Shown: piece after piece, positions 12,301 through 27,300 of the stretch
Position numbering within the stretch: the first letter of the stretch is position 1
How the letters are laid out: every line of letters starts with the position of its first letter
Source: Apostichopus japonicus
Taxonomy: Eukaryota; Echinodermata; Holothuroidea; Aspidochirotida; Stichopodidae
Assembly: GCF_037975245.1 (NCBI RefSeq)
Contig: NC_092565.1
Coordinates: 15,655,499-15,715,498, forward strand
Direction of reading: 5' to 3'
Length of the DNA: 60,000 bases
Notes under the pieces: model-generated
Told to the model about the DNA's origin: nothing
The model's database searches: none
What the model saw: the letters and a program-made list of their open reading frames with translations, nothing else
Position numbers and translations under genes: made by a program

Positions 12301-15300
12301 CAAGCGTAGACACTATGAAGACAAAAATATCCGTGTTATGATAGTTGTTAAAACTTTTCAAAGTTTTTGGTTAAGTTTGATAATACAAGTATTGGCAGGG
12401 TGTTATTCATGTCTTACTGGTATGTGTTCACATTTGTAATTATGCTTATTTCAATATTCCATTTGATCAAAACAACTCACATGGGTTTTAAACAGGACAA
12501 AACTTCATTCATTTTCTTCACACTGTGTACGATACGTGAACATGGGAGTAACACGATCCCTCAAATGATCTCCGATCCCTTCCCATTCCTCTTGCCTGTC
12601 CCTGATAGCATACTCCTTCAGCTATCATTTTCATTGTTAACCTCGATACTCACTCTCTCCCATCACATTTCTGCCCCTGCCCACCCCCCCCCCCCCGACA
12701 CCCTTAATCCATTAAGCCTATAATGTTGGCTAAGCCACTAACAAGACATTCAAATTAACTTTCATTTCCTCACTGCATGAGGCTCTCTATCAGGTTTGTA
12801 CGTATTACCTAGAAACATTCTACAGAAACTTATATAGTTACATAGTGTCCTCCACAAGACAGGAGTGGGGAGAGTAGGGGGTTGGGTCATGCATGGGTAC
12901 CCAATAAAGTTTAGAGCAATCATTTTCAGAAACTGAAACAAAACCCACAAATTTGAAATGCTCAGAAATGTTCAGAAGCAGACGCTATTTTGTTTATTTA
13001 ATTGTGTGGGCGTGTCTGTGTCCAAACAGATAGTGATATTGAGAGTGTGAGTTTCATTCTGCAAATAAATACTTTGTGGTTTGCTTTTGTTGGAGCAACA
13101 GAGTAAAGAAAGCTGTAAAAGGGCAGTAGTATCACAGTTTATATCATGTGCAATGTTATTCTAAAGTCAATTCAATGATCCCTATAGCGATCTGTTTTGA
13201 TGTTTTTATCCTTATCTAAGTGTATCTGTCTATCAGACTGACTTTCATACTAACCTAAAGTGAAAGAAGGATGTAAAATGTGTTGGGATCAAAGAAGAAG
13301 ACTTTACTGCATTCTGTGTACATGTAATTGTGTGTGTGTGTGTGTATTATAAAAGGAATCATCATATACTAATAGTAACGGTGCGACGGTATAACCAAAC
13401 ACAGATACCAGTATACCCGCTGAAGAATACCCGGTATGACCGGGTATACCGGAAATTTCCGCGGAACCGCAACTACTATGTACATTAGACTAGCCTACAA
13501 ATGTATTTGCAGTTTTATGATGACTTTCCAATCTCTGTTTTTTCTTTTGCAGCAACTTATTTAAAGATTTGATGTAAAAGAAATTAAAGTACGAAAAATC
13601 AGTGTTGCTTACAAGTCTTTCATTTCAACTTTGGGGGATTCCTTTCTTTGTTTTGCTCTTTCAATTGGAGCAATGAGGCGAACATAAAACATCGTCAGGA
13701 AAATTAATATATATCTTTCAGAATAGGATACCACATTTGTCTGAAAAATGATATTCTATACCGCAATAGTTTTCAGTATCTGAAATAGAAGTGTCCAGTC
13801 ATGATATTAGAAAGTTATGACATGCAAACGGATGTGAAGAGAGAGGGTGAAGTAACTTACCTCTGTTTAGTTTCTCTAATGTCTTATCCCTTTCCTTCAG
13901 AGCTGCCTTTGTTACTTCGTGGGATGTACTCTCCAACGCAAGCTGAAGAACAAAGACAAGACAAATGTAAGATTTTAAGTATAATCTAGTCTAAGGAGTC
14001 CATCTAGATTTCAGGAACAGAACACCAACACCAAGACAAAAAAAATTGCTCAATGTGATTTCCCCTCCACCTAAACCACATCTTCACACTAATTGTTAAC
14101 CCACTAGGGAGAAACCAATGCTCAGGTCCCTAGAGGGTCATCACTGATATAGGATGGCCCCTTACCTTGCTCTGAGGTGGCATGGGTAGAGGTGTAAAAG
14201 TTTTACCATATTGGCCATGTTTCACAGCATTTTCTGAGGGGATAAGGGGACTATAGGCTCATTTTCTGAGGGCATAAGGAGACTATAGGTTCATTTTCAA
14301 AGGGGGTAAGGGGACTATAGGTTCATTTTCAAAGTGGGTAAGGGGACTATAGGTTCATTTTCAAAGGGGGTAAGGGGACTATAGGTTCATTTTCTGAGGG
14401 GAAAAGGGGACTACAGTATAGGTTAATTTTAAAGGGGGTAAGGGGACTATAGGTTCACTTTCTGATGGGAAAAGGGGACTATAGGCTCATTTTCTGAGGG
14501 CATAAGGAGACTATAGGTTCATTTTCAAAGGGGGTAAGGGGACTATAGGTTCATTTTCAAAGTGGGTAAGGGGACTATAGGTTCATTTTCAAAGGGGGTA
14601 AGGGGACTATAGGTTCATTTTCTGAGGGGAAAAGGGGACTACAGTATAGGTTAATTTTAAAGGGGGTAAGGGGACTATAGGTTCACTTTCTGATGGGAAA
14701 AGGGGACTATAGGTTCATTTTCTGAGGGGATAAGGGGACTATAGGTTCATTTTCTGAGGGAATAAGGGGACTATAGGTTCATTTTCTGAGACCACACTTT
14801 TACCTACCTAGGCCTGGTCTTAAAAAGGCAAAATGCAAAGAAATCGGTAAACAAAAGGATGAGAAATGGTTGTTAGAATTGATGACTCGATGCCAGCCAG
14901 ATGAAGGTCTTAATACACAACAAACTATTAAGACTTCACTTGGTTCAACGAGACCTTAGAGGAATGAGACGAGGCTCAAGATATACTTCCTCTGGTGATT
15001 AAATGATGAGTCTGTGACATAACTCTAATGACCTGTTTGATAGCTGCAGCTGAACTTCTCCTGGTGATTCAATAACGAGTCTGTCATATAACTCTAAGTA
15101 ACCTGTTGGATAGCTGCAGCTGGACTATTTCTGGATATTCAAATCCTGTTTGATATAGAGCTGCAGCTGTACTTCTTCTGGTGATTCAATAACGAGTCTG
15201 TGACATAACTCTTATTTACCTGTTGGATAGCTGCAGCTGGACTTCTCCTGGTGATTCAATAATGAGTCTTTAATATAACTCTTATTTACCTGTTGGATAG

Positions 15301-18300
15301 CTGCAGATGCATCTTCTTTGTGGTAACGAGCATTTGCCAAGGCTTCATCTTTCTCTTGTTCCAAATTTTCAATCATCTGCGACGCTTGAACCAGTTTGTA
15401 GTTCAAATCTGAATCAGAGAAGATAGCCAAGGTGACATTTTAATCATTAATGCTAAGAAAGGGCTGTTTTCTTTTTCTCCGTCACTTAAAGATGAAATGT
15501 TCCAATGAAGAGGGAATGAAGATGTCAGATGAACGGAGAAATCTTTGCTAATAGAATAAACATAATATCTGGCTATAGGTTAATCCTCTCTTAATCTAAT
15601 TATTATCCCAACCCAAGCCTGAGTAGCTATAACTTTATTATCTTATAACAGCTTTGGTAATTTCATTAACTCATATATAATATTATTTATTCACTCGTTA
15701 CTGATGGGCTTAGTAGTTAAAGGGTCGACAGATATATATTTTCTAACAGAAACTAAGCAGTGCTAAAGATGTTACCAATTTCCTGCACCGCAATTTAATT
15801 TTAGCTTATTTAACCTTCAATCATTTGAGTTAGACTCCATAATATCCTCAGAAGGCTACATTTTTATTGTAGGGATACTTTTTCTACACATTGCAAATTA
15901 CATTTGGTGCTATATTAATTGACTTTACTACACTCAATCAATATACTTTTCATAAAAAACTGTCATAGCTGTACAGTGGCATCGCCAAGGGGTGGCCGGG
16001 GGGGGGCACATGCCCTCCCCAAAAAATTGTGCCCCCCAGATGCGATTTGTAGTGTTAAAAACTTACTCAAAAAAAAACCTTTTATTAATTACAAAGGACA
16101 ACACATAATATGTTCTTCAGTAAACCTTCTTTCCACCGACCATCACAATAACCAGTTGTTTCCTCTCTAGCAAGGTCACAGAGGCCCCGGCGTGAATCGC
16201 TATAGTGCTTAAAATTCACTACTAACCTGCATGAAATTCAAGTTCAATTTTCAACACTCTTATTTAAAAACATTATCACAAAGCAAAAGGGTCAATTAAA
16301 AACATAAATATCGGACAGACTAAGCCCGAAAATTCTTGAACATAAAGTTACTTCCAAGTTGCAAAAATATAGCACCGGATTGCATCTTAGGACCCTTAAT
16401 TAATCAAAAATTTCTCACCCCCTCCCCTTAAACCCCTCCCCTTAAACCCCTCCCCCAGGACAGCATTCACTAATAAACATCATGCCCCACTGTAGCTGTT
16501 AATAATTTTGCCATCCCTACTTTATACTCAAATCCATCTCACCAATTTGCCAGATTCTAGCAGACTGTGTGGTGAACAATTTACTATTTTATTTAATGAA
16601 AATAATTCCAACTTGCTTTTAGTAAATCGTCTACATCCTCAGCCTCCAATATCCATTAATAATAATCGATCAAGCAACTGTCAAAATCAAACTTGTGACT
16701 CATCTCAGTCATGAAATGTTGAAGTTGAGATAATTATCGCTGCCTGTTCCGTCAACATCCGAGTATATTCAAAGGAGCCTCATTTTCTGCATGGGCCACT
16801 GCATGTCTTATTTTCTTTTCTTTTTTTCTCATCTTGCAAAACAACTTATCTCTTTCCAAAGGGCTTCCACGGTTATCACAACAGAGGGAGATAACTATAC
16901 TCCTTTCATTTTCAAGTGTGGGAAGATAGCATTTTTGCCCCTAATGCCCAGTCTGTCATTTATTAAAGGCATGAAGTTTGTTGTAATTTTAAACTCAAAT
17001 TGGAACATCGGTAATAACTTTCACATTCACATCTCGTCACGCAATCGCTGTCTTTGTGTGTGGGAAGAAAACGACACAGAGATCGTGCAAAAGTAATTAC
17101 AAGATAATCACAAATTCTAACCCCACGAGGAATACTGGGTTTTTGGCATATTGCTTTTACTGAGACAACGATATGTAGAAGATGTATGGAAGTGTCAAGG
17201 CACCATCACCATACACACAAAAACTCTCTGGTTTGGTTATTTACGAGCGATGATACTTACCTGTCTCAACTAAACTGTTGCACTTTCCCATCTATCTAGC
17301 CTATTGACCGGTAACATTTGTGCCCTCATTGAGCCTCCCTCCTTCTGGTCAATCCTACTGGTGAGTAGGGTTAGGGTCAGTAGGTGGGAATTAAGTGCAA
17401 TGGTAGAGTCCAGACAAGAGAGGAGCACAATAAATTAGTAATAAAATACACAATAAACACCAACCACTGGTGCGTACATAATATACCCTTCAATTTCATT
17501 ATCCATGAACTTTCTCCATCCTACTCCTAACCAGCCTCAATCCCTTCCCTCACCTATCCTCACTCCCTACCCCGCCCTACCCACCCTTATCCCCTCCCCC
17601 ACGCTTATCCTCTCCCCCACCCTTATACCCTCCCCCACCCTTTATGCTGTATTCAATTTGTCACCATCTGGTGGTACGGTGGCGGTACAGTGCTAACAGA
17701 CAGCATAATCTGTCATTAGACATACGCTCTGAATGATGAAGACAATTGGGCGTTGATCAACTCCAAAATTTTGAAAATGAAACTATAAAGCATTTACATT
17801 AAATTTGTGGGACACAAAGTGTTATCGTTAATTAATTTAAGTAGTTAATAATTCACCAATTGGGATTTAGCAAAATGGTTGTAAGCACATAGATTTCTTA
17901 GTATTGGTTATGAGGACTTCCAATTATGTTTAATTTTATTATATGGCTTACTCAGACTCACTGCAATTAACACTCCTTAGCATTTAAAGTGCAAAAGGAG
18001 CAAAACACTTCGGGAAGGGGAATGTACTCCACAGCTTCAAAGTGATAGTAGTAAAGTAACACAAAGACAATGATGAAACTGAAAGTCAGTGATGAGATGC
18101 CCTTTTTGGAGTGTCCTATCATTTTGGGAATCTTATTTGTTACAAACCTATATTGAGAACAATGTATTGCCAAACCTATACTACTAGCATCATACAAATC
18201 ATTGTGTTCAACATATTTAGCCTACCTATTCATTGACTACCCTCATAGCTGCTGTCTGGTGAAAATAACTAGTATTATTGTGATAAGGATATTCAAAAGA

Positions 18301-21300
18301 CTTTGCAAATTTGAAAGGTTGGCAAATTTGCTAAGTAGTTCATTTCCTTATTAACACTGCATGACTGCCAGAGCAAATAATTTTTCAATGGAAGGCGCAC
18401 AAAGTGATAAAAGAATTTAGGTTAATGATTTGATTGTATCAGAATTTGACAAAGAATGCTCAGCTCAGTCTAGATTACCATTAAATTACCTTGACAACTA
18501 GCGATCACAAAGATTGTCACAAAATTAGGAATCCATTTCAAATATAGTTTTCAAAATTGTCATAGAAATGCTGAAAGGTGTGTTGTAAGTGTTGCAACAC
18601 AATGGGCTCTTTAGTATAATGCAGCTGTTGTAATATGCACTGTTCCTTTTAAGTTTTAATGGACACATATTTACTTCACAGATTTGAGGAACAACACATT
18701 ATGGTCCCTATACTCCTCAGATTAATGTTTCAATTCTATTGAAAACAAATACAACAGATTTTGCTATATTCTTTGGCATTTCAGACATAAACACACAAAG
18801 ACAGGACAGTGTTAGAAGGCTACCAGTTCATACTAGGCAGGGTAGAATGAGAGCGTTCAGGTTGTGAGGAGACAGGTAAGCGAGGAACGAAGTAAGACGT
18901 GACGATAAATTGAATGCTAAATGGAGCGAAACAAACTGCCAATTTCCTTTCTTCTTTCCGTTGAGTCATTGAGCTTTTGTGATTTCATCTGAACTTTGGT
19001 ATTTCTTCCCTAATATATCTCTATTTAAATCACCTCACTCAAAGTTGCAAAGCTAGTTCAAATAGCTTCCTCTTTCTGTATCTAAAATTATACACAGCGA
19101 CCTACCGAAGGCAGAAGAAATATTCCAGGCCAAGTTTACAATTTGTTTATTAACAAAGCTGCATCCTGCCTTTTGCTGACACATACAGCTCTTGGATGCA
19201 GTACCTGTTACAACTTTTGCTTACAGCAGCTTCCGATACCTCAACAGATAATAATTTTATGGACAGTAGAAATAAACATCAACGATAGGTTACCTTTTCA
19301 TTTCCGTTTTCACTGCTTATTTCAATCTCATTGAAGAAAACTAAACAGCTTCAAGGGGAGACAAACCCAGTCGATTATCACCATAGATGTTATAAAACAA
19401 TAACATTCAGTTTACCCAGAATTCTACTGACTGAAATTCGTGTCTGAAGCATTTGTTGTCGTACACTCAAAAATAACAGCAGACGATATTTACAGCAGTA
19501 ATGGACACACACACACCACTCTGGTTTCTTTTATGTAGAGACCTGTCTGGAGTTCATGGCTGGTTCTGCAGCAGTGGCATCGCATTGTGGAGGTGAATGT
19601 GACCTGCCCCAACAATGTCCATCCCTTTAATGTCTCCTTCCCCCCCCCCAAAAAAATACAAGAAAAAAGGGGATTATCCCCTTAACCCTATTTTCCACGC
19701 TAGCACTGACGCATTTCCCATATTCTGTACGCGCCACAATGTTGATCTCATTTTGCTGTCCCCCCCACCCCCTCCACTTCTAAATGATTAGTGGGGCCCA
19801 CTGTCCACTCAGCCTTCTTTTATCATTGCTCCCTCCTAGCCTCATGTGTTCTCCTATTGTACCACCTAACTATTTAGCAAAGTTCTTCTATTTTGACAGT
19901 CTGCTCTAGGTTTATTTGCCTTCTGAATGGACCCCCCTGACTACGGTCCGATATACACCCCCCCACCCCCCCTTCTCCGCCCACATCTCACCATCAACTG
20001 TGCACTTCAGTTTTCCAAGTGTCTGGATATCCAGCTCATCTACTCATTTACTTCATTTCAACCCCCCAATTCCGCCCCCCTCTTCTTCCACTTTGCCCTC
20101 TCCTTCCCTGATAAATCTGAATCCCTTCACATCTCACCTTTTATTGTGTACTGTAGTTCCTCTATAAGCATCGCCTGCTCGGGATCTACCGCCGATACAT
20201 CTGGGCTTGCCTCTTCTTCGTCCGGTATATCATCCAGAGATATCTCAAAGACGTTGAGGCCAGCTTGGCCCAGCAGAGCCATGCTCTTCCTCTTGATCTC
20301 TTTATTTTCACGAATGATCTTCTTGTTTTCCTTCACCATCTGTGCAAAAAGTACATCGATATGAATATTCATTAGTTGTGCAATATATGCCTCAGCAGCA
20401 ATGTACTATTACAAACAGGATTTGATCTCCCAACGACTTATCTCTGCTCCCTTCCCCCGCCCCCTCCCTCCAGAGAAGTGAGAGGTAAAATAACACATTT
20501 TATTAGAGAGTAAAGGCAGTCTGTGAAGGTATCCCTATACCTCATCACCTTATGTCTCTGTTAATCATCTTAGTGACATATTTAAATATAAATTATTACT
20601 TAGAGCAGGTAGGTAAACCTACCTTTGATTAAGAATTATGGAAAGAACAGTTGATTGAGATAAAAAATAACTCAGCCAGGTTTCTTGTCAAAAGTCAAAA
20701 CATCCCTATTCTTTCCCTTCTCCTTCATAAATTTCACAGCCCCTAGCACCCCCCAACCCCCACCCTCCAGCACTCCTCCCACCATACCTTCCCTTCTCTA
20801 CCATCCACTATTCTTTGCACTCTGAGATTACCAAAACAAAACAAACACCTGTAAAGTTACACATTTCTTACATTTCTGGATGGGAATAGTCGTCTGAATA
20901 AAGTTTGAACACTGGTCACGAACCATGCCATTAGTGACCACAGCCTCTGTCTTGTCTCATTGTTTCATCCACTACACTACACAGATTCTCTTAAATTAAA
21001 TTTAAACCCAATAGTTGAAAATCCAAGTTAGAGTCAATTTTTCGAGTAACCATCAATTGCAAAAGTTCCCATGGATCAGCTTAAGGTCAAAGTTATGGAG
21101 CGCCTTTAGAGAAATTAGATAAAATCAGCATATTCTCAGAAACTTTTATCTTTTTGCTAAAATTGAAAAATGACTTCTCTAAGCAAAATAGGTCAACACT
21201 GGAATCTTCCTTCAGTGGTCAATTACCCACAATTCTACTCGGCTCTGGCCTTGAGGTTGTAGTACACATTACAGAATAGCAAAGAGCGATAAAAGCAGTC

Positions 21301-24300
21301 AGATCCATAATGAAATTTTCAAAATCCAATTGATTTTAACCAAGTTAGCGGAAAACCAATTGGTTTCCTCAGGATCCTTTCAGAAGAATGGTGTTATTGA
21401 TGTCGTGTGTGACCAAATCAACTGCGATTTTAAAAATTTGAGAGCTACCAGTTTTTCAAATGAGAAAGTTTTTTCAATCAAAGTTTGTTTACAGCAAGAA
21501 GTTGCCGGAAAAAAATCCTGATATGAAAGAAAATGACTGCACTGTCTTTCCAGGACAGTTTAAAGAAACCACAAACAATTCAGTAATAAAAAGCAATAAT
21601 TTGTTTTTCAAAACTTTCAACTGAAATGGTTTATTTACATATATATCCAATGTGTAGTAGTATGCACGATGCAATTGCTAAGCCTGTGAAGAATTATTCA
21701 ATGAGTAATGCTGAGTATTGAACACGAATGGAGAAGTAGAATGGATCAGTTTTATGAATATTAGTAAAAGCCTTTCTAATATTGGAAATAAATGTAAGTT
21801 TTAATTGTAGTATGATGTATAAAAGACAATAATATTGCCCTAAGTACATAACACAACTAACAAAGAGTCATTGTGTTACACAAATTTTACTCTGCAAATT
21901 ATAATTTAACTTATTCAAATCGCCATAGTAACAGTATTTGTAATATCACATCTATTGCTTTTATCTGCTTCTGAGGCCCAAAATATTTGTGTAAACAATT
22001 TTACAACTCCTTTGTATCAATGAAAAAATGACACACATTCAACAGAACGAAAAAACGGATTCGAATGAACGCGGAACTGAATTGTCTTGTATATCAAGTC
22101 ACCAAGTTCCTTAAATAAATAAACAATCCACAGAGAACACCTTGCTTTCCATCACAATTCATCAGATTGTATAGAACTTTTGACAGTTGCTTCCTTGACA
22201 ATTGCTCCAACTATAAATCCAACCTACTGGCCGACTTCAATTGATAGCACTGAGGTACCTCTCTACTCCCTACCACGTCTGTTACACGATACCTTACTTC
22301 CACTCTCCGTCTCTAGTGCTACCAGATAATATTCACATTTCCAGACAAACAGCACAAAAGGCAACCGTTTCTCGAGCTTTTTACGAGCAGACCCTATAAG
22401 CACTCTGCACAAATACTTCCTCAGATGTCTTCAAAAACTAGACGATGCCTTAAATGAAGTCATCGGGGAAAGACCGATGACTAACGCTCTGCCTGCCTCG
22501 TCATTAAACGATTCTCAGCGACACTCCTACGAGAGGACGGAAGATTGGATTTTATTTATTCCTCCTCACTGTACGAGGGTCACTCAGCCAGAAATGCAAT
22601 TTTTTTTTACAAAGTCTGCGGTATGAATATCCCAAATTAGCCAGAATTTAGAGTTGTCGGGAAAAATTGTATTGATTCTATATCATTTGTTAGAATTAAG
22701 AGAGGAATGACATATAATCCATAAAAATCAAATTGTGGCTTAGGAAATATAAAGTCTTTAAACTCTTTGGACGTATTATAGAATTTTACACACAAAAAGA
22801 AGAAGATGGATTAAAGTTTTTTTGTATAGGTTTGGTATTTTTAATCCTGAATAAATTACTGGAACAAAGTCTGGTATGGTTATTTCAGTAGAAATACAAT
22901 TAAATGTTAAAAAAAAAAACATGAGAACTATGTGTCTGGCATTAAACTTCTCCAATTAGCAGCAATTACTAAAACCACAAACAAAAGGCTATGTTAATAT
23001 TGCTGACGAAAGGATTGAGAGAGGTCGCAAGATAGGGTGGGAGAAGGTAGGGTATGGGAAAGGAAAATTTGTAGGGTTGGATCGAGAAGGGTGAACTTTT
23101 TGTTTTAAGAGAAAAAGGAATCCACTTTTGTGGCAAACTACTGTAAATACACATATAATGGTTACAACTGCATATCAATCACTGGTGAAAGATTGAAAGT
23201 TCTTACATTTGAAATATTTCAATATGAAAACCAAAACTATGACTTTCATGGTAAAAATAATTAGCATCCCAACAAAACATATTTGAAACACAGTACACAG
23301 TTTACATTAACAGACTCTCTACGCTTAAACACAGTAATAACAATGAGAATACGTTTAAAATGATCATTAAATTATATCTTACCACATATAATGCTGGATG
23401 CTTAGATTCCAGTTAGTTCATCCATATAAAAGTGTTCCAGAAAATGGAAAAAAAATTCCATTGCCCAAATTCCTCATATGAATAGCTACTCCTCAATAAT
23501 TTATTTAAATGAAGTACAAAACAATACACAAACAGTTACAGTCATCATACATAGTTTATAAAATAATTCAACCAAGGAGAGCACAAATTGCCAATTATTT
23601 CAGATAAAGTTTAAATTCACAGCTTGTAACGGTCTACAAACCATGTTTTCTTCCGTCACACATGAGCTAACAAACTATCGGTATCGGGATACTTTGCTCT
23701 CAAACTTGCTACAAATCTAGATGTACAAGAACCTTTGGATTTCACAAATAAACAAAGGAGCTGCAATTTAGCAAATCGCAAAAAGTGCCTAAAACGATAA
23801 GTAGTAGAACAGAAGGTCTCACTCTGAAATACCACGAATCATTCCTGCTTGCGTTGCGTGACAAAATCCACGACAACAAATTCTAAATTATTTCTTTAAC
23901 TTTTTGAGTCTGCTATAGCTACTGTATAGCTACGGGTAAAGAGGATGCTTTTTCTTAATTGTAAAATTAGATATCTGCAGGGTTTACTGCATATAAATGC
24001 CCATAACTGTCCACCACAGCCATGTGTTAACTTTGCCCATGCATCATAGAATCCGTGTCAAGTTTTGCACTTTCCGCGTTGCAGAAGATTTCAAGCATCT
24101 CAGACTAACACACAGCCGTGTAATGGAATTACTCTTCAAAGTACACTCTCAGGTAGCAGATAAAAGCAAAGTTAACCCTATATGCATTAATTTATTTAAA
24201 GATAGAGAGTCGCTTGGATAAACAGTATTTTGCCTCGTACAAACTGTAAGAACATTGACCGAACATCACACAGACACACACAGAGTTTTAAGCAGGTGTG

Positions 24301-27300
24301 TAAAGTTTATCCTTGAGACCAGAATGAGTCAGATTCCATTAAAATAGTATTTAAGCAGAAGTTTTTTTCATCAACAGAATTAAAGTAAAAAGCTGCTTTT
24401 CATAGCTAAGTCCACTTGATCAAGTCCAGGAAGTTTTGAAGTGTTGGGAGGACGTTCAAAAGACTTTCTATTAAAAGTGATGCAGTTACCTAATCATGGC
24501 CTCGGAAGATGTTACCGACCATGTGCTCAAACGATACTAATGAGAGCAATAAAAAATCAATTGAGCAGTGGAAGTGATGAATGAAACCTCTCTGAAACAA
24601 ACAGACGCTCAGCAAATAATTCACGTCAGAGAATTTGTCTTCTGAAGATGACTCATCAAAGTAAGATGTGGTTTTAATATAAATGCTAATACAGATATAT
24701 ACTGACAGCACGTTATATTGACTTAAATACAAATAAATATTATGAGAAAAATCATATTCCAAGTTTTCAAATGAATTGTTTTTGAATTTCAGAGTTTTCA
24801 AAGTACTGTAGTTGTACTCTGCATTATATTGTCTAATCTGAATTAACCAGAACTTTACATTACTTGGCAAAACTATATTGAAACCGCTATGAATGTCTAG
24901 CAAAGACTTTGAAGGAAGAAAATATTACGACTAACAAGTATCACATTAGTAGTTTTCAAACTGTGGGAACATTCTGAAAAGCTTAGGTGTTCAGGAGACA
25001 GGTAAGCAAGGAAGTACAAATAAATAGATTGTTACAATTATTAACAATTTTTAGGGCACAACAAGTTTGGCGGCATGAAGTACTGATAGAGAACCTGCTT
25101 TAATGCAGCAACCTGACAATTTATTTGTGACCAGGTTCATTATTTGCGAGGAAGCTGACAGGCTCATCTGCTTTAAACACAATGAAACCTTTACAACTAA
25201 AATCATGGCATTAAAATATCCTGTATCAAAACTGTCTCTAAATGAAATCCACCGTCTTTAAGTTAAGGAATATGGCCTTCTTTATGATTAATGCTGGTGT
25301 CTTACAGATAGTGGAAGATTAATAAATATTACATTAGTTGGTGAGTCACTCATGGTTACGATGCATGTAGCATATGATTCTGTCTGTCCTCCTGCACAAC
25401 AGCGTTGCTCGTTTCAGGCAATATTTAAACACGCTAATCAAATTGGCTACTGATGTCAGATTTAAATTTGACAAATACATGCTTTATTAATATAAGTAAT
25501 GTATTAACCTTTAGACCAATATTTGAGGGTTTGATTTCAAGGATCAATGTATCATATTCTCAAGGGCATATCATATAAGGGTGGAAGAGCGTTTATGATA
25601 AACGTGCACAAATTTGGAACAACATTAGTGACTATATGGTAAGCTTTACTGTAACAGCACTTCACTTCAATTTAATGTATAATAGTACCTTGTATCGAAC
25701 TAAAAAAAAACATTGTTGTGTAAGAAACAAATTAAACTTAGGAATCATCATGTTTATATATATTGTGTGTGATAAATTGCACAAGCAGATTGTCTGATCA
25801 GACAGATTAAAATCCAGGTAAAGAAAAACACACAGCTTTACTGAATCAACTTAGATCCGAAAGCAAGATGGTAGTGACCTGACTGAGTCACTGGGAGCAC
25901 AGTGCTCTTGTGTTTACCTGTTTGGAGGCATGGTAGATCAAAGTAAAGTGATATAGGAGATTAGTAAAGAGAGGTATCAAGTAAAGTAATGTATTATGGA
26001 GCCAGCCACACCTTGACAGGCTGAACAGAGGCCAGCCAGACCTTTGCAGACTGAACAGGAGCCAGCAACACCTTTACAGACTGAACAGGAGCCAGCCACA
26101 CCTTTGCAGACTGAACAGGAGCCAGCCACACCTTTGCAGACTGAACAGGAGCCAGCAACACCCTTTCAGACTGAACATGAGCCAGCCACACCTTTGCAGA
26201 CTGAACAGGAGCCAGCAACACCTTTACAGACTGAACATGAGCCAGCCACACCTTTGTAGACTGAACAGGAGCCAGCCACACCTTTTCAGACTGAACATGA
26301 GCCAGCCACACCTTTGCAGACTGAACAGGACCCAGCTCAACTGCGTAGACTGTCATAACCTAGTTTTCCAGCAACAGTCATGAAGACCATTGTATTTAAC
26401 ACTAACTGACACAATGTCACACTGAAACAAAATCTTGTTCAGTCGTAGCAATTAGTGAACACTCACTGCCCTACTATCCAAGAGTTTCCACATTATCACA
26501 GTCCAGTAGAGTCTGGCTTTGATCAATTGGGCAAATCGTAATTATTTTGTAAATATTTTGTTGGCGAGAGCAAGTGAAGTTCCGCTCTTTATACCCAAAT
26601 CAAGGGCGTAGGAACCGGGGGGGGGGTGCCAGCCCCCCCCGTGAAAAATATGGGGGGCGGAAGTATCATACCGCCCCCCCTGCTCCGCAAGTCAGAAAAC
26701 CCCTTTTTCATTTCCAAATGAGAAAAAAATCTCAATTGGAGCACCAAATTGCATTTAAGGCCAGGTGAAAATGCAAAATTCTTTACAAAATGGAGTGGGA
26801 GTTGAAGTGTGCTATATTGCACCAAATTGCATCTGAGGCCACCTGGAAATGCAAAAAAAATCCAAAGACCCCTCCCCCAGGCCGGCCATCAGTCTTCAGC
26901 CCCCCCACTCAAAAGTACCTTCCTACGCCACTGACCCAAATAACACACTCTACGTGGCCTTTACATGAACCCTTGATTAACCAATACACATTTCTTATAC
27001 ACTGCTAAGACAGTTAACCTACGGGTAGAACCTACAGCATTCATGTTCGAACGACCGTGAAATTCATGAATGATGCTTTCAAATTTGATAAACTCCCTAG
27101 AATATGACTCAGATGAGTTTTTTGTTAGAAAATTCGTGACGATTCCTACAGATTTATGATATCAACATTTGCATTGCGAAAAAGAAAATGAAACAATGGT
27201 TTGCAAATTTTCTAACTTGTCACAGAAAGAACCAACTTTGCATTGTTATTAACGGTTCAAGTGAAGAGAATAACAGAAGTCTAAATGAATTGGGCCTATT

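Noticed and set aside
12367-12723. 118-codon plus-strand frame
   Set aside because: No motif; its end is C-run translation. Lies in an intron of shootin-1.
17505-17696. Proline-rich plus-strand frame
   Set aside because: Translation of a CCCACCCTTATCCCCT-type simple repeat.
19927-20364. 145-codon plus-strand frame
   Set aside because: Lies opposite shootin exon 4, whose minus-strand product matches a known family; the plus frame is a shadow ending in proline-rich C-run translation.
24490-24903. 137-codon minus-strand frame
   Set aside because: AT-rich, hydrophobic mixed composition, no recognisable motif and no splice-consistent neighbours.
25994-26383. Open frames in the 30-base repeat on both strands
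   Set aside because: Pure tandem-repeat translation with no start context, splice links or domain.
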